From Lonicera japonica (taxonomy: Eukaryota; Streptophyta; Magnoliopsida; Dipsacales; Caprifoliaceae): 64,000 nt of DNA. The notes under the pieces are model-generated. The model was not told the origin of the DNA. It did no database searches and saw nothing but the letters and a program-made list of their open reading frames with translations. A program made the position numbers and the translations under genes. Shown here in pieces: positions 1 to 10,640 of this stretch. Location: positions 15,664,501-15,728,500 of the forward strand of contig CM038469.1 in NCBI GenBank assembly GCA_021464415.1, written 5' to 3'. Every line of letters begins with the position of its first letter. Position 1 is the first letter of the stretch.

Positions 1-216
1 TCTAATGAACAATAGCAACTTATATTCCCATAGAAAAAAACCAGATGCTGCTTCTAATTCTAATCAAATCCACAGGAAAACCTCCTCCCTACTCTCATCC
101 CAAACATTAATTAGATGGTACATATCTATAACAACCTAATGTCATACCTCATACAACTTTACAAAGGGAAAAAGACACTGCCAAAGGCAATGTTGGCCTC
201 TACCAAAGCAAACTTC

Positions 217-475
217 GCATTGGATAGTTGTTCCTCAGGCTTTCAAGATAGTACCATTATTGCTGTAGCAGAAGCCATTTCAGCTATGCAAAACTAAGAC
301 AATGAGTGCCTCCTACATAACGACCTGCTCAACTCCGTTCCCTGCATTGAATAATTGTATTTCATGCTTTCAAGATAATACTATTGCCCTGGCATAAGTC
401 GTTTCTGCACTGACAAAATTAAGACAAAGACTGCCTCCTACTCAATGAAGGGCTCGACTTGGTCCCCTGCGTTGA
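217..475 (-). repeat. Tandem duplication of the NPY2-like 3' end
   Basis: Two adjacent imperfect copies of about 127 bp (217-343 and 344-475). The right copy holds the last codons, stop and first 3' UTR of the NPY2-like gene. The left copy, read on the minus strand, still encodes a tail ending CRRHSLS-stop, very like the real tail ending SRRQSLS-stop, followed by a matching UTR stretch with the shared block TATCTTGAAAGC. The extra copy lies downstream of the true stop, so it would be part of the 3' UTR unless used as an alternative last exon. Confidence 0.75.
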
Positions 476-3400
476 ACTACGGTCCGATGTATCGGAGCCG
501 CTGTTCTCACTCTGTCTTCCATGGTTTGACAAAAGCTTTGAAAAGATCTTTTTTGACATAATCAAACCGTCCACTTTACTGCTCGAAATTCTTTCGGGAT
601 TCCTTTTACTGGCCCCTTGGTCACTTAAACGTAGGGTAGCGAACTCGCCTTTCAAGGCCTTGAGCTCCTCGGCCGTGGGCACGGAGTCCCAGTCCTCTTC
701 TGTGTTGGTTGTTGCGGACCTGGAGCTCCCTTGGGACCCACTACTTGGGATTAATGCCCTGATGGGGCCTGGTAGGTCGGGTGTGGTGCCGGATGATGAT
801 GTGGCATGAATCTGCTCGAAGAAGAGGACTTGGACCACGACTCGCAAGGGGAGTCGTTCATTTTGTACCGCATGCTTGCATGCAACGGATGATAGCTTCT
901 TGCAGTCCATCAGCCTGCAGATTCTTTTTCTTTCGCTCTTGCTGATTCCAGGGTGTTCCTGCTCCAACACAATCATTAACTTAAACCAATTGATCTTCAT
1001 AAGAAAAATGAAAATGAAAAACATGATTGGGTATTTGATTTAGGATGAAATAGAATCATCGGTCAGAAGTCAAAACTCAAAAGTAGTGACTCAATTGATG
1101 ATGAGAAAAGAGTTGTTAGTTCAGTTCACCACTTCACCTATATAAAAAAACTGTCTGATTACTTTAACATATCGAGGAATCAAATTCCATCATACAACTT
1201 TATTTTGTCTAGGTTTTTATTCTTTTCCATGGAATCCAAACGCCAGAGCCTCCACCCGCCCCCCCTCGCCCCCATTCTCTCTCAACCTTAGTCTTTTCCA
1301 CGGGAAAATTTTTATGTAAAAAAATCCAAGGAATTCAATACTTTTCCACAAAAGCCACTCAAACACAGCCTAAAGGGGAAGAAAAGGAATTGATCAAATT
1401 CTAACTCATCTGTTATCACCAAATTATGGGCCAGGAAAGGGGGAAAGAAAGAATTTACCTTGAGATACATGTCAATGGCACGATAAAGTCCATCATGTGA
1501 TGGTCTTGAAAAGCTTAATACCATTTCTGCAAGTTGAACAAATTTCGATAAAGGTAGATTCGGATCCTTAGCCACTTCAGCGAGGTAACCATCAAGCAAA
1601 TTAGCCACCTTCATCTTAGAGTTATCTGATACATTTTCCAAGGTACAATCACTCTTAGCACTCAAAAAATCCTCAACTAGCTCTTGTACTATATGAGTAT
1701 TGTACATTGCATTATCCTTGGGTTGAGCTTGAATTAGAAGATCATCTACCTTTGCCTCCTCCAGCTGCTCGGAAATTCTTCTTTTTAGTTCCTCTCTCCC
1801 CATTTCTCCACATTTTAACAAAATTGCTGCTTGTAACAATTTGAACAAAAAGCTACAAGAAACACTCCTTTTCTCATTTGGAAGCAACCCAATAACTGTT
1901 TCAACTAGTGACCGAGTTTTAATAACATCACCAGTTTGTAACCTTCTCATTGCATATGCTTTTAAGGATTCTCCAATCACATTCGCAGGTGTTTTCCCCT
2001 TTGTCTTTATCGTCATGATGACACGGTTGTATAAATCGATTTGGAGCTCGCACAAATCCTCCACCCACCAATCTTGCGGGACCCGAGATTGTTTTCTCAC
2101 ACCGTTCCATTGTGCATCTGTCCCGTTCTCAGAGGGGAGTTTTTTACGGTTATATGTGTAGGACCACTCCACTTTCGAAGTGTCAACAGAAACTTTTGAG
2201 GCTATGGACTCTAGACAGTGGCTAACCACCTTTAGCTCCTCGGCCCACGGGAGAAGGGACTTTGTAGTTTGAAAAACAATGATCGAATCTTTCCAGCTTC
2301 GAAAAATGCTAGTGTTGAGAAAGACATCGATTTTATAAACGAGATTTGACTTATCGATGGTTTCGTACATTTCTAGGTACTCAGCTGCACAACGAGCTGC
2401 AACTACGTTGTATGCATTGAGAGTGACAGTCATACCGTAACAGAACTTGGCACATATTTCGAAAGCAGCAGGCCCACCGGGTATATCGTGGATTTGGATT
2501 TCGTCGTTCTTTTCATTGTTACAAGTATCAACCATCTTTTGCAAGCGGGCACTCTTGGACAATAGGGGGAACTACAAAATTGCATAGAGCAATCAATATC
2601 AATGAACGAGAAACGTAGATAAAGCACGTATGGGTCTCAATGGCTATCAAAAGTTGGACGGCACAAGGCAATCTAATGATATATGATTCTCCTCTGTCCC
2701 AGATTAAGAGTATGCGTTTGACTTTCACATTTTTTTGAGAGTGCACTAGTTTCATCAGAATCAATGGTTTAGAACAAAGCTTGTTTCTTATTGTGTGTTT
2801 TGGTACGTTGATTATGTTCTGAAAATGAAAGTGGGCTCTTAATTTGGGGCATCCCAAAAAGGGATATTGGACACTTAATTTGGGATGGAGGTAGCATGAT
2901 AAAAGCCTTATCGAAGTAGCAAGATAGATGCCATTACCTTGTGCAGATAAAACTTCACATCCCCAACATTGACGACTATGTCAGCGGCCACATCAGTTGC
3001 TACAAACCTGAACATGAAAACGTTCATCCATTTTATTTTAACAATAATAAACGTTAAATACTCTTATATATATATGGTATATTAATAGCACAAAAACTAT
3101 CATGATTTCAATCAGATTAGAAGAGAAATATTCCAAAAATCATCTAATATCCACCATATAGTATCTTCGTTTGAAAATGCTAAACACTGAAAGAATAATG
3201 AATGGATACGTGTATATGCAAATTTGGCAATAAAACATTGAATAAAGGGAATAGTTTAGCCGTTTAAGTACAATTCATGATAATCCTGGCAGCTGTGTTA
3301 TATCGACTGGCATACCGAAGAATGTGTACAATTATGCGTGTAAAATTGCGGATACATAATTTTACTTATATATTTGCAGAGAAAAGAAGGTTCTTTGAGG

Positions 3401-3624
3401 GGGAAAAATAAAATCCTTGTGATTATGTTCAAGACTTACCATCAATATTTTGCTAACTTGGTGAACATGCACATGTACTAAAGTACAAATCAAAGATAAA
3501 AATCATAAAAAGAACAACAGTTTAGTAGAATTCACAAATATGGATCTCATTCTCATACTAACCTAATATTATCTTCATCGGTGTGAAATGAATCGGGTTT
3601 CGACCCAAGTTTCATAAACTTCAT
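419..3624 (-). CDS. NPY2-like: NPY2-like BTB/POZ-NPH3 domain protein (auxin/PIN-linked NRL family)
   Basis: Four exons on the minus strand: 3563-3624, 2938-3007, 1459-2571 and 419-958. All junctions are GT/AG and the spliced frame is open for 594 residues. The start [11 protein letters not shown] is the usual NPY-clade N terminus. The BTB/POZ domain is roughly residues 28-110 ([16 protein letters not shown], then [20 protein letters not shown]). The NPH3 domain is about 209-464 (from [12 protein letters not shown] to [17 protein letters not shown]). A short charged helix ([13 protein letters not shown]) and a Ser-rich tail follow. The family forms plasma-membrane complexes with AGC kinases and PIN auxin carriers and acts in organ formation and gravitropism. 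The tail ends RRQSLS; Ser592, third from the end, matches the 14-3-3 site known in NPH3. The overall match, including the TPDLPG and IMSKKIF blocks of the C-terminal part, is closest in my memory to Arabidopsis NPY2. Length is normal for the family and no break is seen. Confidence 0.93.
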
Positions 3625-4818
3625 CTTGGCAGCTCAGACAGGAAAGCTGAGAAGTAGATTCCTTGAAGTGGAATTGAAATCCAAAATGTAACCAACTTCC
3701 TAGGGTGGATCAAATTTAAGAAATTAATGTATTTTCCAGTTCTCAAACATCAAATATGATTTTCAAAACCACTAATTTAACTTTCCCTAACTTTATCTAA
3801 TATATAATTCCCACCAAAACTCCTTCAAAACCAGTAATTTACAAAACCCTATAATCTACTGCCCTTCTACAAATCTTCTTGAAAGACCTGCCAAAGCAAA
3901 CATCACCACTTTATGAGCTAAATGAGACTAAAAAAAATAGTAGAAAACAAGAATCAAGTGATCAACTAATCCCAAAAAAGAAAAAAAAAAGAAAAAGAAA
4001 AAGAAAAAAAAGAGTGATTATGAGAACATAAACATTTATATATATGAGCAATCTGCTGGTTCAACCAAAGTGATAAAGAAAGGAAATTGGCCAACATTAA
4101 AAATATAAGTTAACATTTAATATGAAAAAGAAAACAAATTATTGAACATACCAAACATAACAACAGAAACCAACTCAAGAAATCAAGAACTCAAGCTAAG
4201 AAATGCAAGAAACAAAAGAAATAGATGACAAGCACAAAATAAAGAGTTGAAAATAATCTCTATCACAATACATATACATACATGTTTAAAGAAAATGGAG
4301 GAGACCCATGAGAGATTACAGAATGAGAGGAAGTGGGCAGACAAAAAAAATCAGAAGTGTATGAGAATCACAAAGTGCATTAATTTTGTAGGACAAAAAA
4401 ACAATAAACCCCACCCCCACCACCACCACCACCACTATCTAATATCAGCTATTGAAGAACCATGACAATATCAAAAGAAAGATGAGTTGTCCCTTAAATC
4501 TTTGCCAGCCACTAAAGCAACACAATGTTTTCACATAAAGCCAAGTTGGAGAATATTCTATACTATACACTCTCTCTCACCCTTTATTAATCTCTTCAGA
4601 ATCTGCACCACCCTCTCTCTCTCTCTCTGTAAAATCCCTTTTTTTCCTTCAACTTAATAATACCCACAATCAGAAAAGAGAAAAATTTGGGTAATGTATA
4701 TATTAGACTGATTAGTGTATATAAGCTGTAAAAGTGGGAGGGGTTTCTTTTTGCTGATCACCAGGACCCCCCTTCCAATCTCTCTCTCTAGTTCTGTGTT
4801 TCTCTCTCTACAGTGTTC
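3625..4818 (-). other. 5' leader region of the NPY2-like gene
   Basis: The stretch between the start codon and the TATA box has no long reading frame that looks real. It holds several CT-rich runs on the plus strand (4565-4632 and 4780-4810), which read as GAGA runs in the gene's direction, a CCA/CAC run at 4418-4434, and an A-rich tract at 3970-4012. GA-rich leaders are common in plant regulatory genes. A leader intron is possible but I could not fix its ends. Confidence 0.5.
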
Positions 4819-4830
4819 TTTTTATATAAG
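4819..4830 (-). promoter_or_regulatory. TATA box of the NPY2-like gene
   Basis: On the minus strand the sequence reads CTTATATAAAAAG, a good plant TATA box. About 30 bp downstream comes a GA-rich stretch (near 4780-4800) suited to transcription start. This would give a leader of about 1.15 kb before the ATG at 3624, unless it is spliced. Confidence 0.55.
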
Positions 4831-5883
4831 GCACGCCAATCTGACAAACACAACTTTGTTGCGCCCCTCGCAATCGCATCGCTTTGAGTGATTGAGATTA
4901 ACGGCCCCGTGTACAAAGAAAACGACCATTCTTTCATTATAATATATTATATCCTGAAGAAAAGGTAGTATCCAATGCAAGAATATGGGTGTTAAATGAT
5001 TGACTAATAGCATCCTTACCGGATATTTTTATCACTTCTTTTTTACATTGTGTTATATTTTTATAAAATATAATAAAAGTATAATTTATATAATGTACTC
5101 AATAATAATAATTGACAAAAATCATAAATAAGAAAAGTATTTTCCTAAATGTGCAGGGGAGATGGATTGAGGGTTCGAATCCCTTAGGCCTATCGGTCCG
5201 CACACATAATAGATATTGCTTCCAACTTAAATATTTTTGGGTCACAAGCGTGAGATTTTATCTTATCTTTTTGAAGACTTGCACTTGGAGGGATTCAAAG
5301 ACGAGATTTCCCGCTAAGTAGATCATCCATCACAAAGGCCTAGTGAACCACTAGGCCAATCCCATAGGGTTACTGGGTTACGTGTGGGCTTTTTATCTTA
5401 AAATGCATCGTTATTATTTGGTGACACTGCCATACTTATTAATTCATGTTGAGTTATACAAATTTTTTATGTGGGATCAATGGTTTGAGCCAACCGTTCT
5501 CGACATACTCATCTTTTTATATAGGTGTCGGAGAGATTTAGGTGGTTCGAGGAGGTGGACGACAATGAGGGAGGGGAACAGGGTGGAGCTCAAACCTAGC
5601 AACCTATTTGTATACTCACACTTTCAACCAATTGGGAGGAATAATTTGACAAATAATAGGCTCATTTGGAGTGGCAACAAGGATGGGGAGCTTAAAAATA
5701 TCAATTAAATAAGATCTATCATGGGATATTTAAATAGATCCATCATCACTATAGAATTATGTAAAAAAAATCAAGAAAAATTAAAACCCTCACACACCAC
5801 AAATTTAAAATATATATTAAAAATGCCATAAATTAAAATAAAATTATCCAAATTTAATAAAAAATTAATACTGGTAAAGGAGT
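4831..5883. other. Intergenic DNA upstream of the NPY2-like gene
   Basis: No gene seen. 5145-5190 contains a GGGTTCGAATCCC block like the B box of tRNA-derived SINEs. 5275-5360 has the imperfect inverted pair around ggcctagtgaaccactaggcc. The part 5700-5880 is very AT-rich. It could hold an old SINE or the decayed 5' part of the LINE that follows, but no complete element can be shown. Confidence 0.4.
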
Positions 5884-5898
5884 TTCTTATTCTTTAAG

Positions 5899-6240
5899 GA
5901 GGAAAACTATGAAAATGACCCGAAGGATAATTGGAAATGGATACGAAAGTTACTATGTACTCAATGTATTCGTTTCTTTGTGTGGTCGTGTTTTTATGGT
6001 AAACACATGGTGAATATGGAAAAAGCTCATTAGGGTTTTTCTAATTCGCCCATTTGTAATCATTGTCATTGTAAGGAGGAGGATGACCTTCATGTCCTCC
6101 GTGATTGCAAAGAATTGGAGAAATTTTGGAAAGTCCATATCCCTAACCACCTTGTTAATAGATTCCTCAACTCCCCCAAGGAGGAGTGGTTCAAATTGAA
6201 TCGCTCTAGCCCAAATTTCAAGTTTAAAATAAGGGCGAAG
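5899..6240 (+). pseudogene. LINE reverse-transcriptase zinc-binding (zf-RVT) remnant
   Basis: Reading frames on the plus strand give DNWKWIRKLLCTQCIRFFVW followed, after a stop and shift, by PICNHCHCKEEDDLHVLRDC and KELEKFWK. This order (WKWIW...RxxFFxW..., then CxxC...ExxxHxLxxC...W) is the zf-RVT domain that follows reverse transcriptase in plant LINE polyproteins. It is interrupted by stops near 6030 and cannot make a working protein. Confidence 0.7.
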
Positions 6241-7410
6241 TTTCGCGGCGGTCTATTTTCCTCGCCTTGATTTGGTTGTTCTGAAAGGCTAGAAACATGT
6301 TTGTGTTTGATAAAAAGAAGATGATGATTAAAAACACCATCTCCCTTGTGAGGGATTTGTGTAAGGTCAAAATTTATGAGAACGTAATTTAGATTGGCTT
6401 AATTCAATGCCAAAAGAGTATTTCCAATGGACAGTTGCTTAATTAAAGTGAATATACAAGAAAGCGAAGAAAAACCGGATAGAAAGCTAACCTTTCAAAG
6501 TGTCAAGCATCGAATTTAGAGTATTAATGGAATCGAGGTAAATAAGGTAAACATAGCATATGAGTTTGAGACATAGTCTAGATGGTTGATTGGTTTTCAA
6601 AACATATTTTAAGAGTTTAAGCTTTTTCGAATCAAATTAAAAGGTAAAATGCTTTTTTTGTTGTGTGTATGTTTGCTCGATTTGAATCAATAGAGATGCT
6701 CCATAAATATGTCTTAGTCATGTTCCATAAAATTCTACATTGATTCATGGTCATTTTGAAACAAATTGGAGCTAAATCGGACTTAAATTGAATGAGTAGC
6801 AAATAAAACAAGCCATACCGGTTTTGTTGTCTTTTGGACTGGTTCGAGGTTTTATGTTGGAGTAATATGCCATTTTCCCAGGCCGGCTACAAAATTTTGG
6901 TAAATGTTTTTTCGTGTATGAAAAGTTAAAGGCTAAACAATTATGGCTTTTCTATAGACCAGTTTGAGGCTAATCTTTCCCAAAGGCCTAAAAGCTTAAT
7001 TTTTAGCCTTTTTTAACATAAGTTGTGTAAGTCAGACAAGCATTTTATTGAGTTTGTAAATTCGCTTTGTTTCATAGTGGATATCATTGATTGTTCCCGA
7101 GGATTAGTCCTACGTAAGTAGGAGTACCTCATTATTTCTGATGTTGTGTGTTGATTGATTGTTTAATTATTTATGCGTACTAGATAAAATTAATGTTTTT
7201 AACAAATAACAAACTAACTTGGAGATAGGGTTTACTTTTACATTAAGAATGAAAATTGATTTTGGCGAATAACCAGAGAATAATATACCTAGGGTTTAAT
7301 CATATTCCACACGCGCTATAGTTTTCAATTTGGACTTTGAGATGGACAGTGTCTTTTTTTAAAAAAGTATAGTTCAGGAGACCTAGATCCATGGCTTCAA
7401 CGTGGGGCAT

Positions 7411-7870
7411 TTAGAAATGGGAGAATCTATTGCTAGGTTGGATCGAGTTAAACATAGACGATAGTGTTTTCGAGGATAGGAACCATACAGCGATCAGTGG
7501 AATGGCTCGAGATTATAATGGGGATTGGATGTGGGGTTTTTTCGGTTTTTGTAGTGGTAGCACGAATACTGACATATCATAGTTGAAGGCCCTCATTTAA
7601 GGGGTCACCATTGCCATGGGAGAGAAGAATTCCCAGGATTGTGGTAGAAATTGACACAGAAAATGTGTTCAAATGGCTAACTAAGTTAGGGGAGGATAAT
7701 TATCACCTCATCGATCTTATTGAGGATTTCAAGTGATTGGCTAGACGCCCATGAATGTTTGAGATTAAGCTGATTCAGCAGGATGAACAAATGTGCGGAT
7801 AAGTTAGCTAAGAAGGGTCATAGAATTGATAGGTTGATTATTTTGGAGTCACCTTCACGGGAGGTGGATT
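7411..7870 (+). pseudogene. LINE-type RNase H (RVT_3) remnant
   Basis: The plus-strand reading WIELNIDDSVFEDRNHTAIS, then GMARDYNGDWMWGFFG resembles the start of plant LINE RNase H domains (WxKlNvDGa...aGgGgviRd..G.w..gf). The first catalytic Asp region is kept, but the downstream part is broken by stops at about 7580 and later. Its position just before the 3' tail and poly-A fits the end of a LINE ORF2. Confidence 0.6.
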
Positions 7871-7951
7871 GTTTCTCTTTGTAGTTTCTTTTGTTTTGTG
7901 CTATTTGGGCTTCCGCCCTATGAAGGATCAAGAAAAAAAAAGAGGCATTGA

Positions 7952-8075
7952 GTTTAAAGGGCATCCTACAAAATTAAAAATAAGAAAAGGACACCATATA
8001 TTATCATTATAAATTAAGGACAGTCAATATAAAAAAGACACGTGTTTTATTAAAGTTAAGACAAAACCCTTTCTT
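7952..8075 (+). repeat. Left terminal inverted repeat of the MULE
   Basis: AT-rich end with repeated AAGGACA motifs (AAGGACACCATATATTA at about 7986; TTAAGGACAGTCAATA at about 8017). It matches the reverse complement of 13720-13838 over the outer 60 bp with gaps, and also the left end of the element at 25925. Confidence 0.55.
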
Positions 8076-9218
8076 TTGTGATTAATTACAACTTGTGCCA
8101 TCAAACCCCTCCCCATCCTCTCACACGATCTGCACTCTCATTTTTACTCACGCGATACTCAATCTCCTTCATCAACAAAAATCTCACAATCCGTCTAAAA
8201 CATCATCTCTATACTCGATCTGAATTTCCTCATTCACTGCATTACTTCATCACTCAAGCTTAATCTTCTCTCTCATTCCCTTACTCCATCACTCGATCTC
8301 CATCCAACAAGTGATTGAAAAAACCCTAGAAGCTTACCCTCTCAACTCTTCAACATCATCAATCATCAGGTATTATTCAATCTACTGTGTATAGTAATGT
8401 ATATGTATCAATCGATTTTGTGCAAAAACGATTTCGCACTAGATATGTATTCAATCGATTTTGTGCAAAAATGGTTTTGCAGTAGATATGCATTCATCAA
8501 TATATGTTCTCACCGGAGAACCACGCTTGCTCTGTTTTATGCATATTAGTATCGAAAAAAATGGCGAAATCAGCGGTTTGTGTAAGGTGAATTGGGATTA
8601 TATATATATATATATATATTGATATTGCGGTTTGTGTACAGAGTGGCAGACCATTGAACTACCCGATTCAGAAAGACAAGGGTACATGTTGACTAGGCAT
8701 TTTTTTGGTGTATTGATATTGCGTGGTCGGCGTGCTTTCCTGACCCTTTTTACACCATTAGGCATTAGCTAAGCTAGCAAATAGTTTTCTTTATAGTAAA
8801 TTGCAGTGTGCCACTGATAGAGAACCATATGTGGACAAAACAGGGCATTGAATTTCGTACATATATTTATTTTTAATTCATATATACGCGCCTGTTTAAT
8901 TACATACATACAGGTGCACAAGACATTTCTTGCTTTTGTCCTTTGTCTTTACTTCTCCTTTTGATTGATGCCCATTTCCATCTTTTAGAATTTATAGGAA
9001 GTTTTAGGCATAATGTGTAGCTGGTTCACACATTCATGCTCTTAAATATTCACTTGTTTTTATTCCATTTCTAACCTACCATTTTGGGTATAAATGGACA
9101 CTGCCAATATTTATTTTCATCATTGTATTACCATTTCTCATTCATTACAAGTAGGTGCACTTAGTTTAGAGTATCTCCTCTGGTCTTTTCTTTGATCACC
9201 TTTCTTATTCATTTGCAG
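8076..9218 (+). other. Leader and intron of the ULP1-like gene inside the MULE
   Basis: 8076-8390 is CT- and CA-rich without a long frame, typical of a plant 5' leader. It ends in a good donor (ATCATCAG then GTATTATT at 8391). The following stretch has a (TA)n run at 8595-8620 and two copies of a motif CGATTTTGTGCAAAAAxG at about 8417 and 8455, related to the palindromes at 10126-10405. The next acceptor (TTTGCAG, ending 9218) opens the ULP1 remnant. No other coding exon is visible. Confidence 0.35.
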
Positions 9219-9444
9219 TGTGGATTGTGCCTTGTACGTGTGCGACTTTTGCGAGAAACTTATTCGTGGGGAAACAATACCTAAATTCTGTAATGGCGCA
9301 CTAATGCAAGCAAAGCGCGCAATTATCACGTGGCTTATATTGACTAATGAACCACATTCTTGGAAACCAGAATCCAGTAATCAAGAAGCTGTCGATGATG
9401 TAATTCAATTCATTAAGAAAAATGAGCATGTCTTTATAAATTAA
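9219..9444 (+). pseudogene. ULP1/SENP-like cysteine peptidase C-terminal remnant
   Basis: After the acceptor TTTGCAG the frame reads VDCALYVCDFCEKLIRGETI and on to a stop at 9442-9444, 74 residues. DC(G/A)xxVC is the catalytic-cysteine motif of C48 (ULP1/SENP) peptidases, which remove SUMO. Here the usual Gly after Cys is Ala. The His and Asp parts of the triad, which should lie in an upstream exon, are not present, so this is a fragment. ULP1-like genes carried by Mutator-like elements are known in plants. Whether the piece is transcribed is unknown. Confidence 0.6.
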
Positions 9445-10125
9445 GAGAAATAGTTTTTTGATCAATGAGCATGTTTGTATAGAGTAGGAGAAATAGATGT
9501 TACCCTTCATTTTTGCTTAAAAGGGTTTTGTTATATATTTCGCTACGTTCTTATGTAATAGTGTTAACAATATATAACATGGTGATGAATATTTTGATGT
9601 AGAATGTTTGAAAAAAAAATGCGTTTTTTGATTAATGAATATGTGATCTTACTGTTATTTCTGAACCCTGTTGAGGCTTCATATTTGATATATCTAATCT
9701 ATCATGCATCTCTCCCACAAAATTGAATGAGGGTTTAAACTCACCCAATTCTTAAGCCAACTGTTAAATTATTTCATATGCTACAACACTAAAAGCTTAA
9801 AAAATGTGTGCTGCTTCTTTGCTTATTGGTTACACCTTTTCATTTTTATACCTCATTTGCTGGATTGAATTTCTCATATTACTATCAAACGGAGCCTTAA
9901 AGTAAAAATGAGAGTAAGAGAAAATTATAAAAGTAAAAGTGGTTTTAAACATACCTAGATAAACTTTTAAATGCCATTGCCCATTTCTTTCCAAAATTGA
10001 GTTGTATGCTATGTTTCTAGCATACTGTATTAAAAGGATAGAAAGCAATTTTTTTTCAATAATAGCCATACCCAATCTAATTACTGAATGCTGGTTATCA
10101 ATTGCATTCCTAACCATGCCCAATT
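9445..10125. other. MULE internal AT-rich DNA without genes
   Basis: Downstream flank of the ULP1 remnant. No domain or reading frame that I recognise. It separates the plus-strand ULP1 piece from the palindrome array. Confidence 0.5.
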
Positions 10126-10405
10126 TAGTGCAAAATTGATTTTGCAGTGAAATGTTTCTAAAGATTGCACTCGCATTTAGTGCAAAACCGTTTTTGCACT
10201 GAAATATTTCACTGCAAAAACGATTTTGCACTAAATGCGCGTGCAATCTATATAAACATTTCACTGCAAAATCGATTTTGCACTAAATGTGCGTGCAATC
10301 TTTAGAAACATTTCACTGCAAAAACGATTTTGCACTAAATGCACGTGCAGTTTACCAGAAATAATTGACTGTAAAAACCATTTTGCACTAAATCCGAGTG
10401 CAATT
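10126..10405. repeat. Array of TGCAAAAnnnTTTTGCA palindromes in the MULE
   Basis: About six units of roughly 60 bp. Each holds a near-palindrome of the form TGCAAAAaCGaTTTTGCA (one copy, at about 10266, is TGCAAAATCGATTTTGCA, a perfect 18-bp palindrome), followed by ACTAAATGCgCGTGCAATC and AAACATTTCAC. The first two units run in the opposite direction to the others, so the array is itself an inverted repeat centred near 10203. It lies just 3' of the transposase gene. Confidence 0.8.
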
Positions 10406-10640
10406 TAGCATAGACAATCAAAGTCTTTTGCATTCAAATAAACAACTTGCAAAGAATAGAAAACATCTTGATATTGTTTATTCCACAAAAATAGAAAAAC
10501 ATCAACATTCATATATCAAAATCAAAATTACATTCTTTTAAAATCAAAACTAAAGGAATCCAAAAAAATTCTCAATCATACCAAGAATTTCAAAATTCCA
10601 AATATTCGCTAAATGCAATTATACTATGACACAGTAAAAT
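10406..10640. other. 3' flank of the MULE transposase
   Basis: AT-rich sequence between the palindrome array and the last transposase codons, probably transposase 3' UTR. Nothing else recognised. Confidence 0.4.

Larger units (their letters stand above)
5884..7945 (+). mobile_element. LINE (non-LTR retrotransposon) 3' fragment, decayed
   Basis: Two separated protein remnants in LINE order on the plus strand, a zinc-binding domain and an RNase H domain, followed by a short 3' tail (TTGGGCTTCCGCCCTA) and a poly-A tract at about 7931-7942. The stretch 6420-7400 between them shows no domain I recognise. It may be an insertion or fully decayed sequence. Many stops and frameshifts; the 5' part (endonuclease, reverse transcriptase) is absent. 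Confidence 0.7.

Noticed and set aside
459..809. Plus-strand frame of 116 codons
   Set aside because: It is antisense to the last exon of the NPY2-like gene, whose own frame encodes the conserved NPH3 C terminus.
5150..5185. GGGTTCGAATCCC block like a tRNA T-arm/B box
   Set aside because: No acceptor stem, D arm or anticodon arm can be formed around it, so it is not a tRNA gene. A SINE is possible but lacks a visible A box and tail.
9830..10264. Minus-strand frame of 144 codons
   Set aside because: It runs through the palindrome array (repeated FCTKL/FCSEIF readings) and matches no protein family. An artefact of the repeats.
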